This document shows, one piece after another, positions 6,194 to 12,834 of a DNA stretch of 12,834 nt. A model generated the notes under the pieces. The model ran no database searches. It was not told the DNA's origin and saw nothing but the letters and a program-made list of their open reading frames with translations. How positions within the stretch are numbered: the first letter of the stretch is position 1; every line of letters starts with the position of its first letter. The stretch spans positions 1-12,834 of the forward strand of contig JAJZCJ010000064.1 in assembly GCA_021846145.1 (NCBI GenBank), in the 5' to 3' direction. The DNA comes from Bacillota bacterium (GTDB taxonomy: Bacteria; Bacillota; Bacilli; Alicyclobacillales; SLC66). The translations under genes were made by a program, and so were the position numbers.

Positions 6194-6883
6194 ATTCGTA
6201 TCTTTGCGATCGCGGATTTGCACCTTTCCTTTGGTGTTGATAAACCAATGGCTGTCTTCGGAGAATTATGGCACAATTACGAATATAAATTAGCACAAAA
6301 TTGGCAAGCGATGATCAATGATGACGACTTGGTCATCATTGCAGGTGATATCTCATGGGCAATGCGTGAAACAGAAGTCATACCAGACCTTGACTTTATT
6401 CGTTCGCTGCCAGGTGAGAAAATCCTCTTAAAAGGAAACCATGATTACTGGTGGGGTACACGCACAAAAGTACAACGCTTAGTTGGGGATCGCTTTTATG
6501 TGCTGCAAAATAATGCGCTGTCGTTCCCTGGGGTTACCATTGTTGGCACACGGGGTTGGGAACTTCCTGAATCTCCTCGCTATGACGCGAAAGAAGACGA
6601 GAGCATCTATCTGAGGGAATTAGAACGGCTCAAAATATCCTTGCAAGAAGGGCGACAAAGCGGACAACCACTATTGGCAGTGATGCATTACCCGCCTTTG
6701 CTGCAGAGCGCTCACCGCACAGGTTTTACAGATTTACTTGAGGAATATGGGGTATCTATATGCGTGTATGGACACTTGCATGGACAAGCCCATCACGCAC
6801 GCGTAGAAGGACTTGTCCACCACGTTAACTATCATCTGATCTCCAGCGATTTCTTGAACTTCATTCCCCTTGAAATCACCTAA
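6194..6883 (+). CDS. Calcineurin-like metallophosphoesterase (COG1768 type), probable ATT start
   Basis: A cytoplasmic predicted phosphohydrolase with the full metallophosphoesterase motif set. Counting from ATT at 6194 (229 residues) these are DLH (D8, H10), GD (51-52), GNHD (81-84), MHYPP (H165) and GHLH (193-196). GDISWAM, NHDYWW and GTRGW are typical of the uncharacterised COG1768 group; the substrate is unknown. The conventional in-frame start, TTG at 6218, would delete the first beta strand and the Asp of DxH. Upstream of it in frame there is no ATG, GTG or TTG back to the TGA at 6143-6145. ATT at 6194 gives the expected N-terminus [11 protein letters not shown] and is preceded by AAAGGGGG at 8 nt, with an extended -10 promoter in register. 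A sequencing error in an ATG is the main alternative. The 3' end overlaps convergent folE by 8 bp. Confidence 0.87.
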   Translation: MRIFAIADLHLSFGVDKPMAVFGELWHNYEYKLAQNWQAMINDDDLVIIAGDISWAMRETEVIPDLDFIRSLPGEKILLKGNHDYWWGTRTKVQRLVGDRFYVLQNNALSFPGVTIVGTRGWELPESPRYDAKEDESIYLRELERLKISLQEGRQSGQPLLAVMHYPPLLQSAHRTGFTDLLEEYGVSICVYGHLHGQAHHARVEGLVHHVNYHLISSDFLNFIPLEIT

Positions 6884-7439
6884 ACATCGCGAATACTTCC
6901 TGACGAAGTGTCGCATCACTTTCGTATACGCCACGAACGGCTGTGGTCACCGTCATTGCACCAGGTTTATTCACACCCCTCATTGCCATACACAAGTGCT
7001 CTGCCTCCACCATCACTGCAACACCTTCTGGATGCAACCGCTCCATCAACGCTTCCGCCACCGTTGTAGTTAATCGTTCCTGTAATTGTGGGCGTCTTGC
7101 CGTCATCTCCACAAGTCTAGCCAACTTTGAAATGCCCGTAATCTTACGTCCATTGGGGATATAAGCCACGTGAGCCTTCCCGAAAAAAGGAACTAAATGG
7201 TGTTCGCACATGCTGTAAAAGGGAATATCTTTTACAATAACAACCTCACTATGTTCTTCATTAAATAATGTCATCAACTGATCCGCAGGGTTTTGTCCCA
7301 ATCCTGCAAAGATTTCCTGATACATCCGCGCTACCCTTGCCGGAGTATCCACTAACCCCTCGCGCTCCGGATCTTCACCAATGGCTTCAAGGATCATGCG
7401 GATAGCAGTCTGGATTTTCTCTTCATTTACGTGTGCCAT
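6876..7439 (-). CDS. folE: GTP cyclohydrolase I, type IA
   Basis: FolE converts GTP to 7,8-dihydroneopterin triphosphate, the entry step of tetrahydrofolate (and other pterin) synthesis. The 187-residue product carries the family hallmarks. [20 protein letters not shown] is at 21-40. The zinc ligands C78 and H81 are in CEHHLVPF, the third ligand C150 is in [12 protein letters not shown], and [10 protein letters not shown] and [10 protein letters not shown] are also present. Length matches Bacillus FolE (about 190). I chose ATG at 7439-7437 because GGAG (7449-7452) is 9 nt upstream and the predicted transcription start is near 7455. A GTG at 7463 would add eight residues but lies in the promoter. 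The gene ends at 6876, overlapping the convergent phosphoesterase by 8 bp. No pterin or folate genes adjoin it. Confidence 0.96.
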   Translation of the reverse strand: MAHVNEEKIQTAIRMILEAIGEDPEREGLVDTPARVARMYQEIFAGLGQNPADQLMTLFNEEHSEVVIVKDIPFYSMCEHHLVPFFGKAHVAYIPNGRKITGISKLARLVEMTARRPQLQERLTTTVAEALMERLHPEGVAVMVEAEHLCMAMRGVNKPGAMTVTTAVRGVYESDATLRQEVFAMFR

Positions 7440-7461
7440 GTCATCACTCTCCATGAACGCC

Positions 7462-7500
7462 ACTATAGCACTTTAAAAAAAAAATAAAAACAAAAAACGA
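7462..7500 (-). promoter_or_regulatory. folE promoter with A/T-rich upstream block
   Basis: On the minus strand TGCTATAGT (7470-7462) is an extended -10 element with TATAGT one mismatch from consensus. Upstream lies an uninterrupted T-rich block including ten Ts (7484-7475) and a TTTTTTG stretch, with no recognisable -35. The A/T-rich block could act like an UP element, or as the U tract of a weak end for the methyltransferase transcript, although I see no good hairpin before it. Transcription would start near 7455, giving a leader of about 16 nt. Confidence 0.55.
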
Positions 7501-7511
7501 CCAAATTCCTC

Positions 7512-8234
7512 TTATTCTTTCACCGCGCGAAACACGCCATACGCAAACCACTTGTTGTTTTCCTGCATTAATTTAAAATTACGGTCGATAATGGCAGACG
7601 CCTGTGGAGAAAATGCTTCTGGACTGACAATACCCATGCCATCATGTACTTCATTTTCCATCAATAATTCGTGCACCGCACCAGATAGAATAGTCTGTAC
7701 CGTTTGAAACCCGGCAGCAAGATACAGTTGTTTCCATTCTTTCAACGTAGGTACCCTAGTGGCTCCATACAATTCAAAGACTTCTTTCAGCAATTTTGGA
7801 GTTAATGTATTGGCAGCCGCCATTTCTGTATCAATGACTACGCCAGATGTACGAAGAACGCGAAAATATTCTTTTATCAAATCCTCAATTTTATTAAAAA
7901 TAGTAACAGACTCCGCAACGATGAGATCAAAACTTTGATCAGAAAATGGAAGCCCATTTGGATCTTCTGACAACACAAATTCAGTATCAAGTGAAAGCGC
8001 CATTGCACGCTTTTTTGCCTTTTCAATCATCAATGGCCGAATATCCACACCGACCACTTGCACGCCAAACTTTTCCTGTATGGTGCAAGCTGTTCTGCCC
8101 GTGCCACATCCCACCTCCAACACGCGCATGGTGGGACTCAGTTGGAGACGATCTAACCAGAAAAGCGTGTCGCGAAAACCGCCAGGATGCGCACTGCCTG
8201 CTCCAAAAGCTGCCAAAACATCATGATAATCCAT
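7512..8234 (-). CDS. Class I SAM-dependent methyltransferase
   Basis: A 240-residue cytoplasmic methyltransferase of the Rossmann-fold (UbiE/Methyltransf_11-like) type. Motif I is VLEVGCGTGRTA (38-49), the acidic post-I strand is VVGVDIRPLMIEKAKKRA (60-77), and LPFSDQSFDLIVAESV (95-110) corresponds to motif II/post-II. The C-terminal half (TPKLLKEVFELYG, LYLAAGF) resembles small-molecule methyltransferases, but the substrate cannot be inferred. The start is ATG 8234-8232 with GGAGGG 5-6 nt upstream. It has its own promoter and lies upstream of folE on the same strand. The T-rich gap and separate folE promoter suggest independent transcription, although read-through is possible. It is divergent from the 112-aa hypothetical gene. 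Confidence 0.88.
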   Translation of the reverse strand: MDYHDVLAAFGAGSAHPGGFRDTLFWLDRLQLSPTMRVLEVGCGTGRTACTIQEKFGVQVVGVDIRPLMIEKAKKRAMALSLDTEFVLSEDPNGLPFSDQSFDLIVAESVTIFNKIEDLIKEYFRVLRTSGVVIDTEMAAANTLTPKLLKEVFELYGATRVPTLKEWKQLYLAAGFQTVQTILSGAVHELLMENEVHDGMGIVSPEAFSPQASAIIDRNFKLMQENNKWFAYGVFRAVKE

Positions 8235-8258
8235 GATTTCCCTCCTGCCTTTTCTCCT

Positions 8259-8288
8259 ATCATACGTTTGTATTTCTCACATGGTGAA
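8259..8288 (-). promoter_or_regulatory. Candidate promoter of the methyltransferase gene
   Basis: On the minus strand TTCACC (8288-8283) and TATGAT (8264-8259) are separated by 18 nt; the -10 matches 5 of 6 and the -35 matches 4 of 6. The start point would be near 8252, followed by AGGAGGG and the ATG at 8234. Confidence 0.45.
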
Positions 8289-8297
8289 ATCCACAAA

Positions 8298-8326
8298 TTG
8301 AAGTTTCTTGTTTGACAAGTTATATT
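8298..8326 (+). promoter_or_regulatory. Promoter of the 112-aa gene
   Basis: TTGAAG (8298-8303), a 17-nt spacer and TATATT (8321-8326) form a good sigma-A type promoter. It points to a start near 8333, followed by AGGGGG (8344-8349) and ATG at 8359. It lies about 10 bp from the oppositely directed methyltransferase promoter. Confidence 0.6.
8307..8319. promoter_or_regulatory. Palindrome between -35 and -10: candidate operator
   Basis: CTTGT-TTG-ACAAG is a perfect 5-bp inverted repeat located wholly within the spacer of the 112-aa gene promoter. A protein bound here would block RNA polymerase. The cognate regulator is unknown, and the repeat is short enough to occur by chance. Confidence 0.35.
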
Positions 8327-8358
8327 CAGTGGGTAGACGCGTCAGGGGGATCATCATC

Positions 8359-8697
8359 ATGGTTAATGCTTTTCTCATTCATGTAGAACCCGAAGGGGAC
8401 TTTTTCTTTACCCCTGAAGGGGTGCTGATTACAATCGATAACCTTTCATACCAAGTATATAGTCTCGATTCACGCCATAATTTTTTGCGTGCTGCTGTGA
8501 CAAAGTTTCCGCTTGATCTGCTTCAAGGCGAAGGGGTAACCTATCGCGGAGCGCAAATAAAACTAGAACCAATTCGTTCGATCGATGCAAAAATCGACAA
8601 GGCAAAAGCCACCGTTTTTAGTCTGTTAAATGAACTGTATCATGCTAATCCCGAACGGTATTTTTTTCTCGGCAAATTATTTAAACCATCGTACTAA
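8359..8697 (+). CDS. Hypothetical protein, 112 aa
   Basis: I do not recognise a family. The start is ATG 8359, with AGGGGG 9 nt upstream; a longer reading from TTG 8308 would begin inside the promoter. The product looks soluble and mixed alpha/beta. The N-terminal half is strand-rich (AFLIHVEP, FFFTPEGVLITIDN, QVYSL), followed by a more helical region (DAKIDKAKATVFSLLNELYHA). It ends in an aromatic, basic tail (RYFFLGKLFKPSY). No signal peptide, membrane helix or Cys/His metal site is seen. It has its own promoter containing a palindrome and ends just before a strong terminator, so it is probably monocistronic. The well-formed signals at both ends argue that it is a real gene; function unknown. 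Confidence 0.75.
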   Translation: MVNAFLIHVEPEGDFFFTPEGVLITIDNLSYQVYSLDSRHNFLRAAVTKFPLDLLQGEGVTYRGAQIKLEPIRSIDAKIDKAKATVFSLLNELYHANPERYFFLGKLFKPSY

Positions 8698-8698
8698 A

Positions 8699-8746
8699 AA
8701 GGAGTAGCCTCAGATAGAGACTACTCCTTAAGTGCTCTTCACTTTT
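8699..8746. terminator. Bidirectional intrinsic terminator between the 112-aa gene and gltB
   Basis: AAGGAGTAG (8699-8707) pairs perfectly with CTACTCCTT (8721-8729), and an inner CTC/GAG extends the stem past a mismatch. Read on the minus strand (for gltB) it ends in TTTTT, a standard terminator. Read on the plus strand (for the 112-aa gene) it is followed by a second small hairpin, AAGTG/CACTT (8730-8744), and a short T run. It serves both convergent genes. Confidence 0.85.
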
Positions 8747-8758
8747 ATAGAGATGATG

Positions 8759-11700
8759 TTACTCCGTTGCCGTATCCTGATCGGTCTGCTCAAGTCCCGC
8801 AATGACCCGTAAAAAGTGCTCTTCTGGCTGATCCATAAGCGGTTGCAGGCGTTGTGCCTCGATTTGCTGACCCGAACGAACTAACTCCTTGTGGTAGAAC
8901 GTCAACATCTCTTTCACATCGTAAATTCCTGATGAATTTAGTGCGACTAAAGACACCTTGGCACCTTTTGCCAAACGGCGACGAAGCGCATCTGCATTGA
9001 GCCCCATTTCTAGGTTCAAGTGTAAATAAACGACGCCTCCTGTCATGCCCGAGCAAATCCACGGTCCTGGATCACCCATGACGAGCGCACGTCCGCCTGT
9101 CATGTACTCAAACGCAAACCCTTTGATATTGGCGCGCGTGGCAATCGCACCTTTTGCATCGGCAAGTGGTGCACTGACTTCTCCGCCAATAATCACATCA
9201 GCGCCAGACAGACGTATTCCTGCACGCGAATCAGCGTTGCCTTGTACGATGAACAGTCCGCGCTGAGCCCCATATGCGAGCCCCTTACCCACGCTACCGT
9301 TGATACGCTCACCTAAGTGGTTCTGCCCTTTCATGATAATCACCTTGCCACCCAGCGCGCCTTTGCCAACACCGTCCTGAGCGCCTCCCTCTACGCGCAG
9401 GTGCACACCTGTCGCGTTATAGGCCGCAAAGCCATTGCCTACCACAGAACCACTCTGCAAGCGAACAGAAGCCTTGCTGAGTCCCTTTTTGCGATCGCGA
9501 ATTTCAGAACGTACGACAGATCCGGAAATCATGCCGCCAATGACACGTTCCGTAGAGTGTACTTGATTAGCCCCGAACGTCATCGCTTCACTACCCGCTG
9601 CCATCGCGGAAACTGCCTGCTCTCCTAGTTGAACCGACAACGACTCCACGCCTACTGTACTTGGACGATTGGCATGGGTTGTATAATTGTAGCTAGACTG
9701 CACATGGGTGGCAATTAAATCGTTAAGATTAATTTGCTCTAGTCCCCTTGTTTGCGTTAAATAATGAGATTTACCCACCAATACTTGCAATGAGTCCACA
9801 CCTAGCATCGCGACGATATCCCGCACTTCGTCAGCCATCCCAAGAAAATAGCGTTCTAAGTTGGCTACCGCCATGTCAATCTGTCTGGGAACAAACGCCT
9901 TGAGACCATGCGCCAATGCCTGTTCTTGTGTTTCGATTTGCGTGGCAATTCCCACATGACAAGTGTCTTTATGACAACCACGACAACTAGTGCAACCGAT
10001 AGCAATCATCGCCATCGTACCAAAGCCAACTCGATTCGCGCCAAGCAAAACCAACTTGACCACATCCAAGCCGCTCTTCATGCCGCCGTCGCCCCATATT
10101 TCCACCTGCTCACGAAGCCCAGATTCAACTAACGCCTCATGCGCGAGCTTGACACCTATTTCTACTGGCAATCCCACATATTTGATCGCATGCGAGCGTG
10201 CCGCTCCTGTTCCGCCATCAAATCCGCTCAGGCTGATCACATCTGCACCAGCCTTCGCGATCCCCACTGCAATCGTACCAATATTAGGAACAACAGGAAC
10301 TTTTACAGCTACGCGAGCACGCGGATTGACTACTTTTAACTCATCAATCATCTGCGCCAAATCTTCGATGGAATAAATATCGTGATTGTTTGAAGGTGAA
10401 ATTAAGTCTGTCCCTTGACGCGCATTTCTTGCATTGGCCACTTTTGCAGACACTTTTGATCCTGGCAAGTGACCGCCCTCCCCAGGCTTGGCCCCTTGTC
10501 CAATCTTTATTTCAAGCAAATCTGCTGAATTGCAAAGTTCCGCATTGACGCCAAAGCGACCCGAGGCCACCTGATGACCACGATTTTTAGCAAACTTGCC
10601 AAGCATGTCTTTAATCTCGCCGCCTTCACCATTCATCGCAATCATATCCAATTTTTGTGCGGCAAGCGCATAGGAACGAAATGCAATCTCACTTTGTGAC
10701 CCAAAACTCATGGAACTAATAACAAAGGGCAACACATGATCGCCGATGGATAAGTCTACGGTAGCCGGTGACTTATTGACGTCCACACTCCGAACATCCA
10801 GCAAATGACGCAATGAAATAGGTTGCTTGATCTCCAATTCCCGCAGCTTCTCAGAAAACGATGCGTATTCGGCCTTGCCTCCCGCTGCATCACCTGCTAC
10901 CTTCCAAATTCGCGGCCACAGTTGATAAGGTCTTGCCACAGCCGTTTGACCAATACGCAGCTTTTCTGTCCGCATCATTGCGGTAGCAAGAAAACGATCA
11001 AAGTTTCCAGCTTTCACCTCTTCATCAAAGAAAGACTTGATCTCCAATAATTCTGAAACTTCATTGGCCAGTCCAATGGCACTGAATAAACGATCATAAC
11101 CACGAAGTTCATGAATGCCCAATGTAGAGATGACTTTCTCCAAGCCTTTGGTTAGCGCAAGATAAGCATTTTCAATGCCTTTATACCCGTCATACTCAAA
11201 AGCCGTGTCAAAATACAGATACGGATTGATCGCGTCTGCGCCGAGTCCAACAAATACAGCCATATCATGCAAATTACGGATAGCACCTGACCGAAGTATA
11301 ATGCTACATTTTCTGCGCATGCTTTCCCCGAACTCATCACGAAGATCGCGCAACGTTTTATGCGCCATACTCACAGCAAACGCGGGATCCATCCAAGCAT
11401 ACCCAGCAGAAAAAGATAATTGATCGTCTAAAATAATAAGTTGCGCCTGATTGGAGATGGCTACAACCACTTCTTCACGCAGACGATCTAAAGCCACAGG
11501 CAACGACTCTCCGTCTTCAATGCGCGGATAAATCTCCGCAATGTCGTCAGGTGCCACCGCAAAGTAACGCAACACATCTTCAAACAGCTGAGTTCCCATT
11601 TTTAACGCCGTGGATCGATAACGATCCGGTTCATCTGCAGGATGTCCACCTAATAAGATAGGACTTTGAATTTCTAAATGACGATATTTAACGCCTGTAA

Positions 11701-12834
11701 CGCGCAAGTTTGGTCTTCTGCCTAGCACAATACGCGTAGAAAAATGTTCAATTTCCCGTTCCCGATCAATGGCTGGATTTGTCACTACGGCCACTGTTTC
11801 TTTGAGAAAATCAGATACATTCTGTCCGTTTTCTGATAATACAGCCAGTGGTCCATCAAACCCTAGCGAACGAATCGGTTCCGCACCCATCGTCGCTTGA
11901 TGCTCTAAGATCCGCAGATCATCTTGATCCCAGCCATATGCCCCTAAGCGCTTTTCCCGAAGTACCGGCTGCTCTCGCTCTGGTGTTAAATGCACACCGC
12001 CAAGTGCAGCGGCTCCCCCGAAAGAAAGGCTGTGTCGAAAATCCTTAAACGCATAACGAGCTTGCATCCGTTGATAAATAAGCTCTTGTACTTCGACATA
12101 GGTATACAATGCACTCGCCGCGTGGTCAGGTAACAGCACGATTACCTTTTCCCCAGGTGCAAGTGGGCGAGGGTTGGCCACCATGTCTTGCAGCGGCACT
12201 ACCCCCTGCTCCGAACTAAACACCCAGCTTGTTGCTGTCTCCACTTGCCAAAGCGGCCGTAAGCCAAGTGCATCTACGGAAAAAGCAGCCTCCGCACCTG
12301 TCCTTGCTACAATTCCAGCTGGTCCTTGTGCAAATGGTCCCCAAAGCGAACGCAAAAACATATACATGTCTTGTAAATTATCGTGCATTTGCTTAATTTC
12401 ATTGATAATAGGGGGAAATGCAACTTCTAACGCTTCTGCTAAGGAATAACCATAATCAAAAATAAGCCCTTCAATAAATCGATTTAAATCTTGAGAATCG
12501 CTCCCACCTGGCACATTCGGAATATCTAGCATCTGGCTTTCTTCTCGCAAGCGATGAATGGTATTCAATTCACCATTGTGACCAAGCAATGTAAAAGGCT
12601 GCACCCGCTCCGAAGAAGTGGTGGTATTTGTAGAATACCGATTGTGCCCAATCGTCGCGCGACTTTTCATATTTTCATGCGTTAGATCACGAAAATAACT
12701 GCGCAAAACATGGCTATCACCTCGCACCTTGTACACTACCGTAGCATCAGATAATGACGCCACATGAATCATCAGGCTTGATTCAACCGCCAAATGCAAA
12801 CGATAGCAGGATGTGCCAATATCTTCGTCAGTCA
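8759..12834 (-). CDS. gltB: Glutamate synthase large (alpha) subunit, 5' end beyond window
   Basis: GltB makes glutamate from glutamine and 2-oxoglutarate: its class II amidotransferase domain releases ammonia, which is channelled to the FMN site. About 1358 codons are present of the usual roughly 1500; the catalytic N-terminal Cys lies off the right edge. Within the amidotransferase domain GHNRYSTNT and GHNGELNT are visible (about 12560-12660). The central domain has MGAEPIRSLGFDGPLAVLS and VVTNPAIDREREIEHF. The FMN-binding domain has ISSMSFGS, NGEGGE, VASGRFGV, GQGAKPGEGGHLPG, HDIYSIEDLAQ, SGFDGGTGA and WGDGGMKSG. The iron-sulphur motif GCTSCRGCHKDTCHVG (about 9955-10000) keeps the C-x5-C-x4-C spacing and has one extra Cys. 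The C-terminal GxGxG beta-helix includes VGKGALGGKV and GSVGKGLAYG. The small subunit gltD is not in the window. The first in-frame TTG (12799) is internal. Confidence 0.95.
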   Translation of the reverse strand, partial: TDEDIGTSCYRLHLAVESSLMIHVASLSDATVVYKVRGDSHVLRSYFRDLTHENMKSRATIGHNRYSTNTTTSSERVQPFTLLGHNGELNTIHRLREESQMLDIPNVPGGSDSQDLNRFIEGLIFDYGYSLAEALEVAFPPIINEIKQMHDNLQDMYMFLRSLWGPFAQGPAGIVARTGAEAAFSVDALGLRPLWQVETATSWVFSSEQGVVPLQDMVANPRPLAPGEKVIVLLPDHAASALYTYVEVQELIYQRMQARYAFKDFRHSLSFGGAAALGGVHLTPEREQPVLREKRLGAYGWDQDDLRILEHQATMGAEPIRSLGFDGPLAVLSENGQNVSDFLKETVAVVTNPAIDREREIEHFSTRIVLGRRPNLRVTGVKYRHLEIQSPILLGGHPADEPDRYRSTALKMGTQLFEDVLRYFAVAPDDIAEIYPRIEDGESLPVALDRLREEVVVAISNQAQLIILDDQLSFSAGYAWMDPAFAVSMAHKTLRDLRDEFGESMRRKCSIILRSGAIRNLHDMAVFVGLGADAINPYLYFDTAFEYDGYKGIENAYLALTKGLEKVISTLGIHELRGYDRLFSAIGLANEVSELLEIKSFFDEEVKAGNFDRFLATAMMRTEKLRIGQTAVARPYQLWPRIWKVAGDAAGGKAEYASFSEKLRELEIKQPISLRHLLDVRSVDVNKSPATVDLSIGDHVLPFVISSMSFGSQSEIAFRSYALAAQKLDMIAMNGEGGEIKDMLGKFAKNRGHQVASGRFGVNAELCNSADLLEIKIGQGAKPGEGGHLPGSKVSAKVANARNARQGTDLISPSNNHDIYSIEDLAQMIDELKVVNPRARVAVKVPVVPNIGTIAVGIAKAGADVISLSGFDGGTGAARSHAIKYVGLPVEIGVKLAHEALVESGLREQVEIWGDGGMKSGLDVVKLVLLGANRVGFGTMAMIAIGCTSCRGCHKDTCHVGIATQIETQEQALAHGLKAFVPRQIDMAVANLERYFLGMADEVRDIVAMLGVDSLQVLVGKSHYLTQTRGLEQINLNDLIATHVQSSYNYTTHANRPSTVGVESLSVQLGEQAVSAMAAGSEAMTFGANQVHSTERVIGGMISGSVVRSEIRDRKKGLSKASVRLQSGSVVGNGFAAYNATGVHLRVEGGAQDGVGKGALGGKVIIMKGQNHLGERINGSVGKGLAYGAQRGLFIVQGNADSRAGIRLSGADVIIGGEVSAPLADAKGAIATRANIKGFAFEYMTGGRALVMGDPGPWICSGMTGGVVYLHLNLEMGLNADALRRRLAKGAKVSLVALNSSGIYDVKEMLTFYHKELVRSGQQIEAQRLQPLMDQPEEHFLRVIAGLEQTDQDTATE

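Noticed and set aside
6160..6237. ATG at 6160 as an alternative start for the phosphoesterase via a frameshift at the GGGGG run
   Set aside because: It is in another frame, reaches a stop at once after 25 codons, and lies inside the predicted -10 promoter, upstream of the likely transcription start.
6903..6925. Hairpin ACGAAGTG / CACTTTCGT inside the folE 3' region as a terminator for the phosphoesterase
   Set aside because: The stem has a bulge, no U tract follows, and it lies within conserved folE coding sequence.
7440..7463. GTG at 7463 as the folE start
   Set aside because: It falls within the -10 element and has no ribosome binding site; ATG 7439 has GGAG at 9 nt and gives the usual FolE length.
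8308..8358. TTG at 8308 as the start of the 112-aa gene
   Set aside because: It lies between the -35 and -10 boxes, so it would not be transcribed; ATG 8359 has a good ribosome binding site.
9317..10376. Several plus-strand open frames of 66-128 codons opposite gltB and other genes
   Set aside because: They are shadows of strongly conserved minus-strand coding sequence, without ribosome binding sites or recognisable protein features.
12797..12799. TTG at 12799 as the gltB start
   Set aside because: The frame stays open to the window edge with family-like sequence, and the amidotransferase domain would lack its N-terminal nucleophile.

Overview
The window reads as a chromosomal segment of a Gram-positive Firmicute of the Bacillales type. 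The grounds are CcpA and MecA homologues, a YdcK-like SprT protein, strong GGAGG-type ribosome binding sites, frequent TTG starts (the M20 peptidase, ccpA and the 84-residue gene) and a GTG start (ddl). Base composition looks moderate, in the mid-40s % G+C by eye. An Alicyclobacillus-like relative is a guess from general impression, not a proven assignment. I see no insertion sequences, phage genes, RNA genes or CRISPR array. It looks like core chromosome with a few poorly characterised small genes.

Layout from left to right. (1) On the minus strand, positions 1-1390 hold the 5' end of a D-Ala-D-Ala ligase gene (cut by the window edge), preceded 16 nt upstream by an M20-family amidohydrolase/dipeptidase. 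(2) Positions 1428-2074 hold mecA (minus), ending in a 16-bp perfect inverted repeat followed by a second hairpin with a U tract. (3) Positions 2184-6121 form a compact minus-strand gene string, read in the order sprT-like, 84-aa gene, 82-aa gene, UvrD-like helicase, ccpA. Its gaps are overlaps or at most 31 nt. The two small genes appear to be paralogues of each other. (4) Divergent from it, a plus-strand calcineurin-like metallophosphoesterase (6194-6883) appears to start at a non-canonical ATT codon. It converges on folE, and the two coding regions overlap by 8 bp. (5) folE (GTP cyclohydrolase I) and a SAM-dependent methyltransferase lie on the minus strand with separate promoters. (6) A 112-aa plus-strand gene of unknown function is divergent from the methyltransferase and has a palindrome inside its promoter. 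(7) A bidirectional terminator separates it from gltB, the glutamate synthase large subunit. gltB occupies 8759-12834 on the minus strand and runs off the right edge before its N-terminus.

Functionally the window mixes housekeeping and regulation: cell-wall precursor synthesis (Ddl), proteolytic adaptor (MecA), carbon catabolite control (CcpA), pterin/folate synthesis (FolE) and nitrogen assimilation (GltB). The most interesting unit is the sprT / two small paralogues / helicase cassette. By analogy with other SprT-family proteins and UvrD-type helicases it could be a DNA-repair module, but that is inference from gene order. The best-supported oddity is the ATT start of the phosphoesterase. 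Every in-frame conventional start would remove the first metal-binding motif, and an extended -10 promoter and ribosome binding site are positioned for the ATT.
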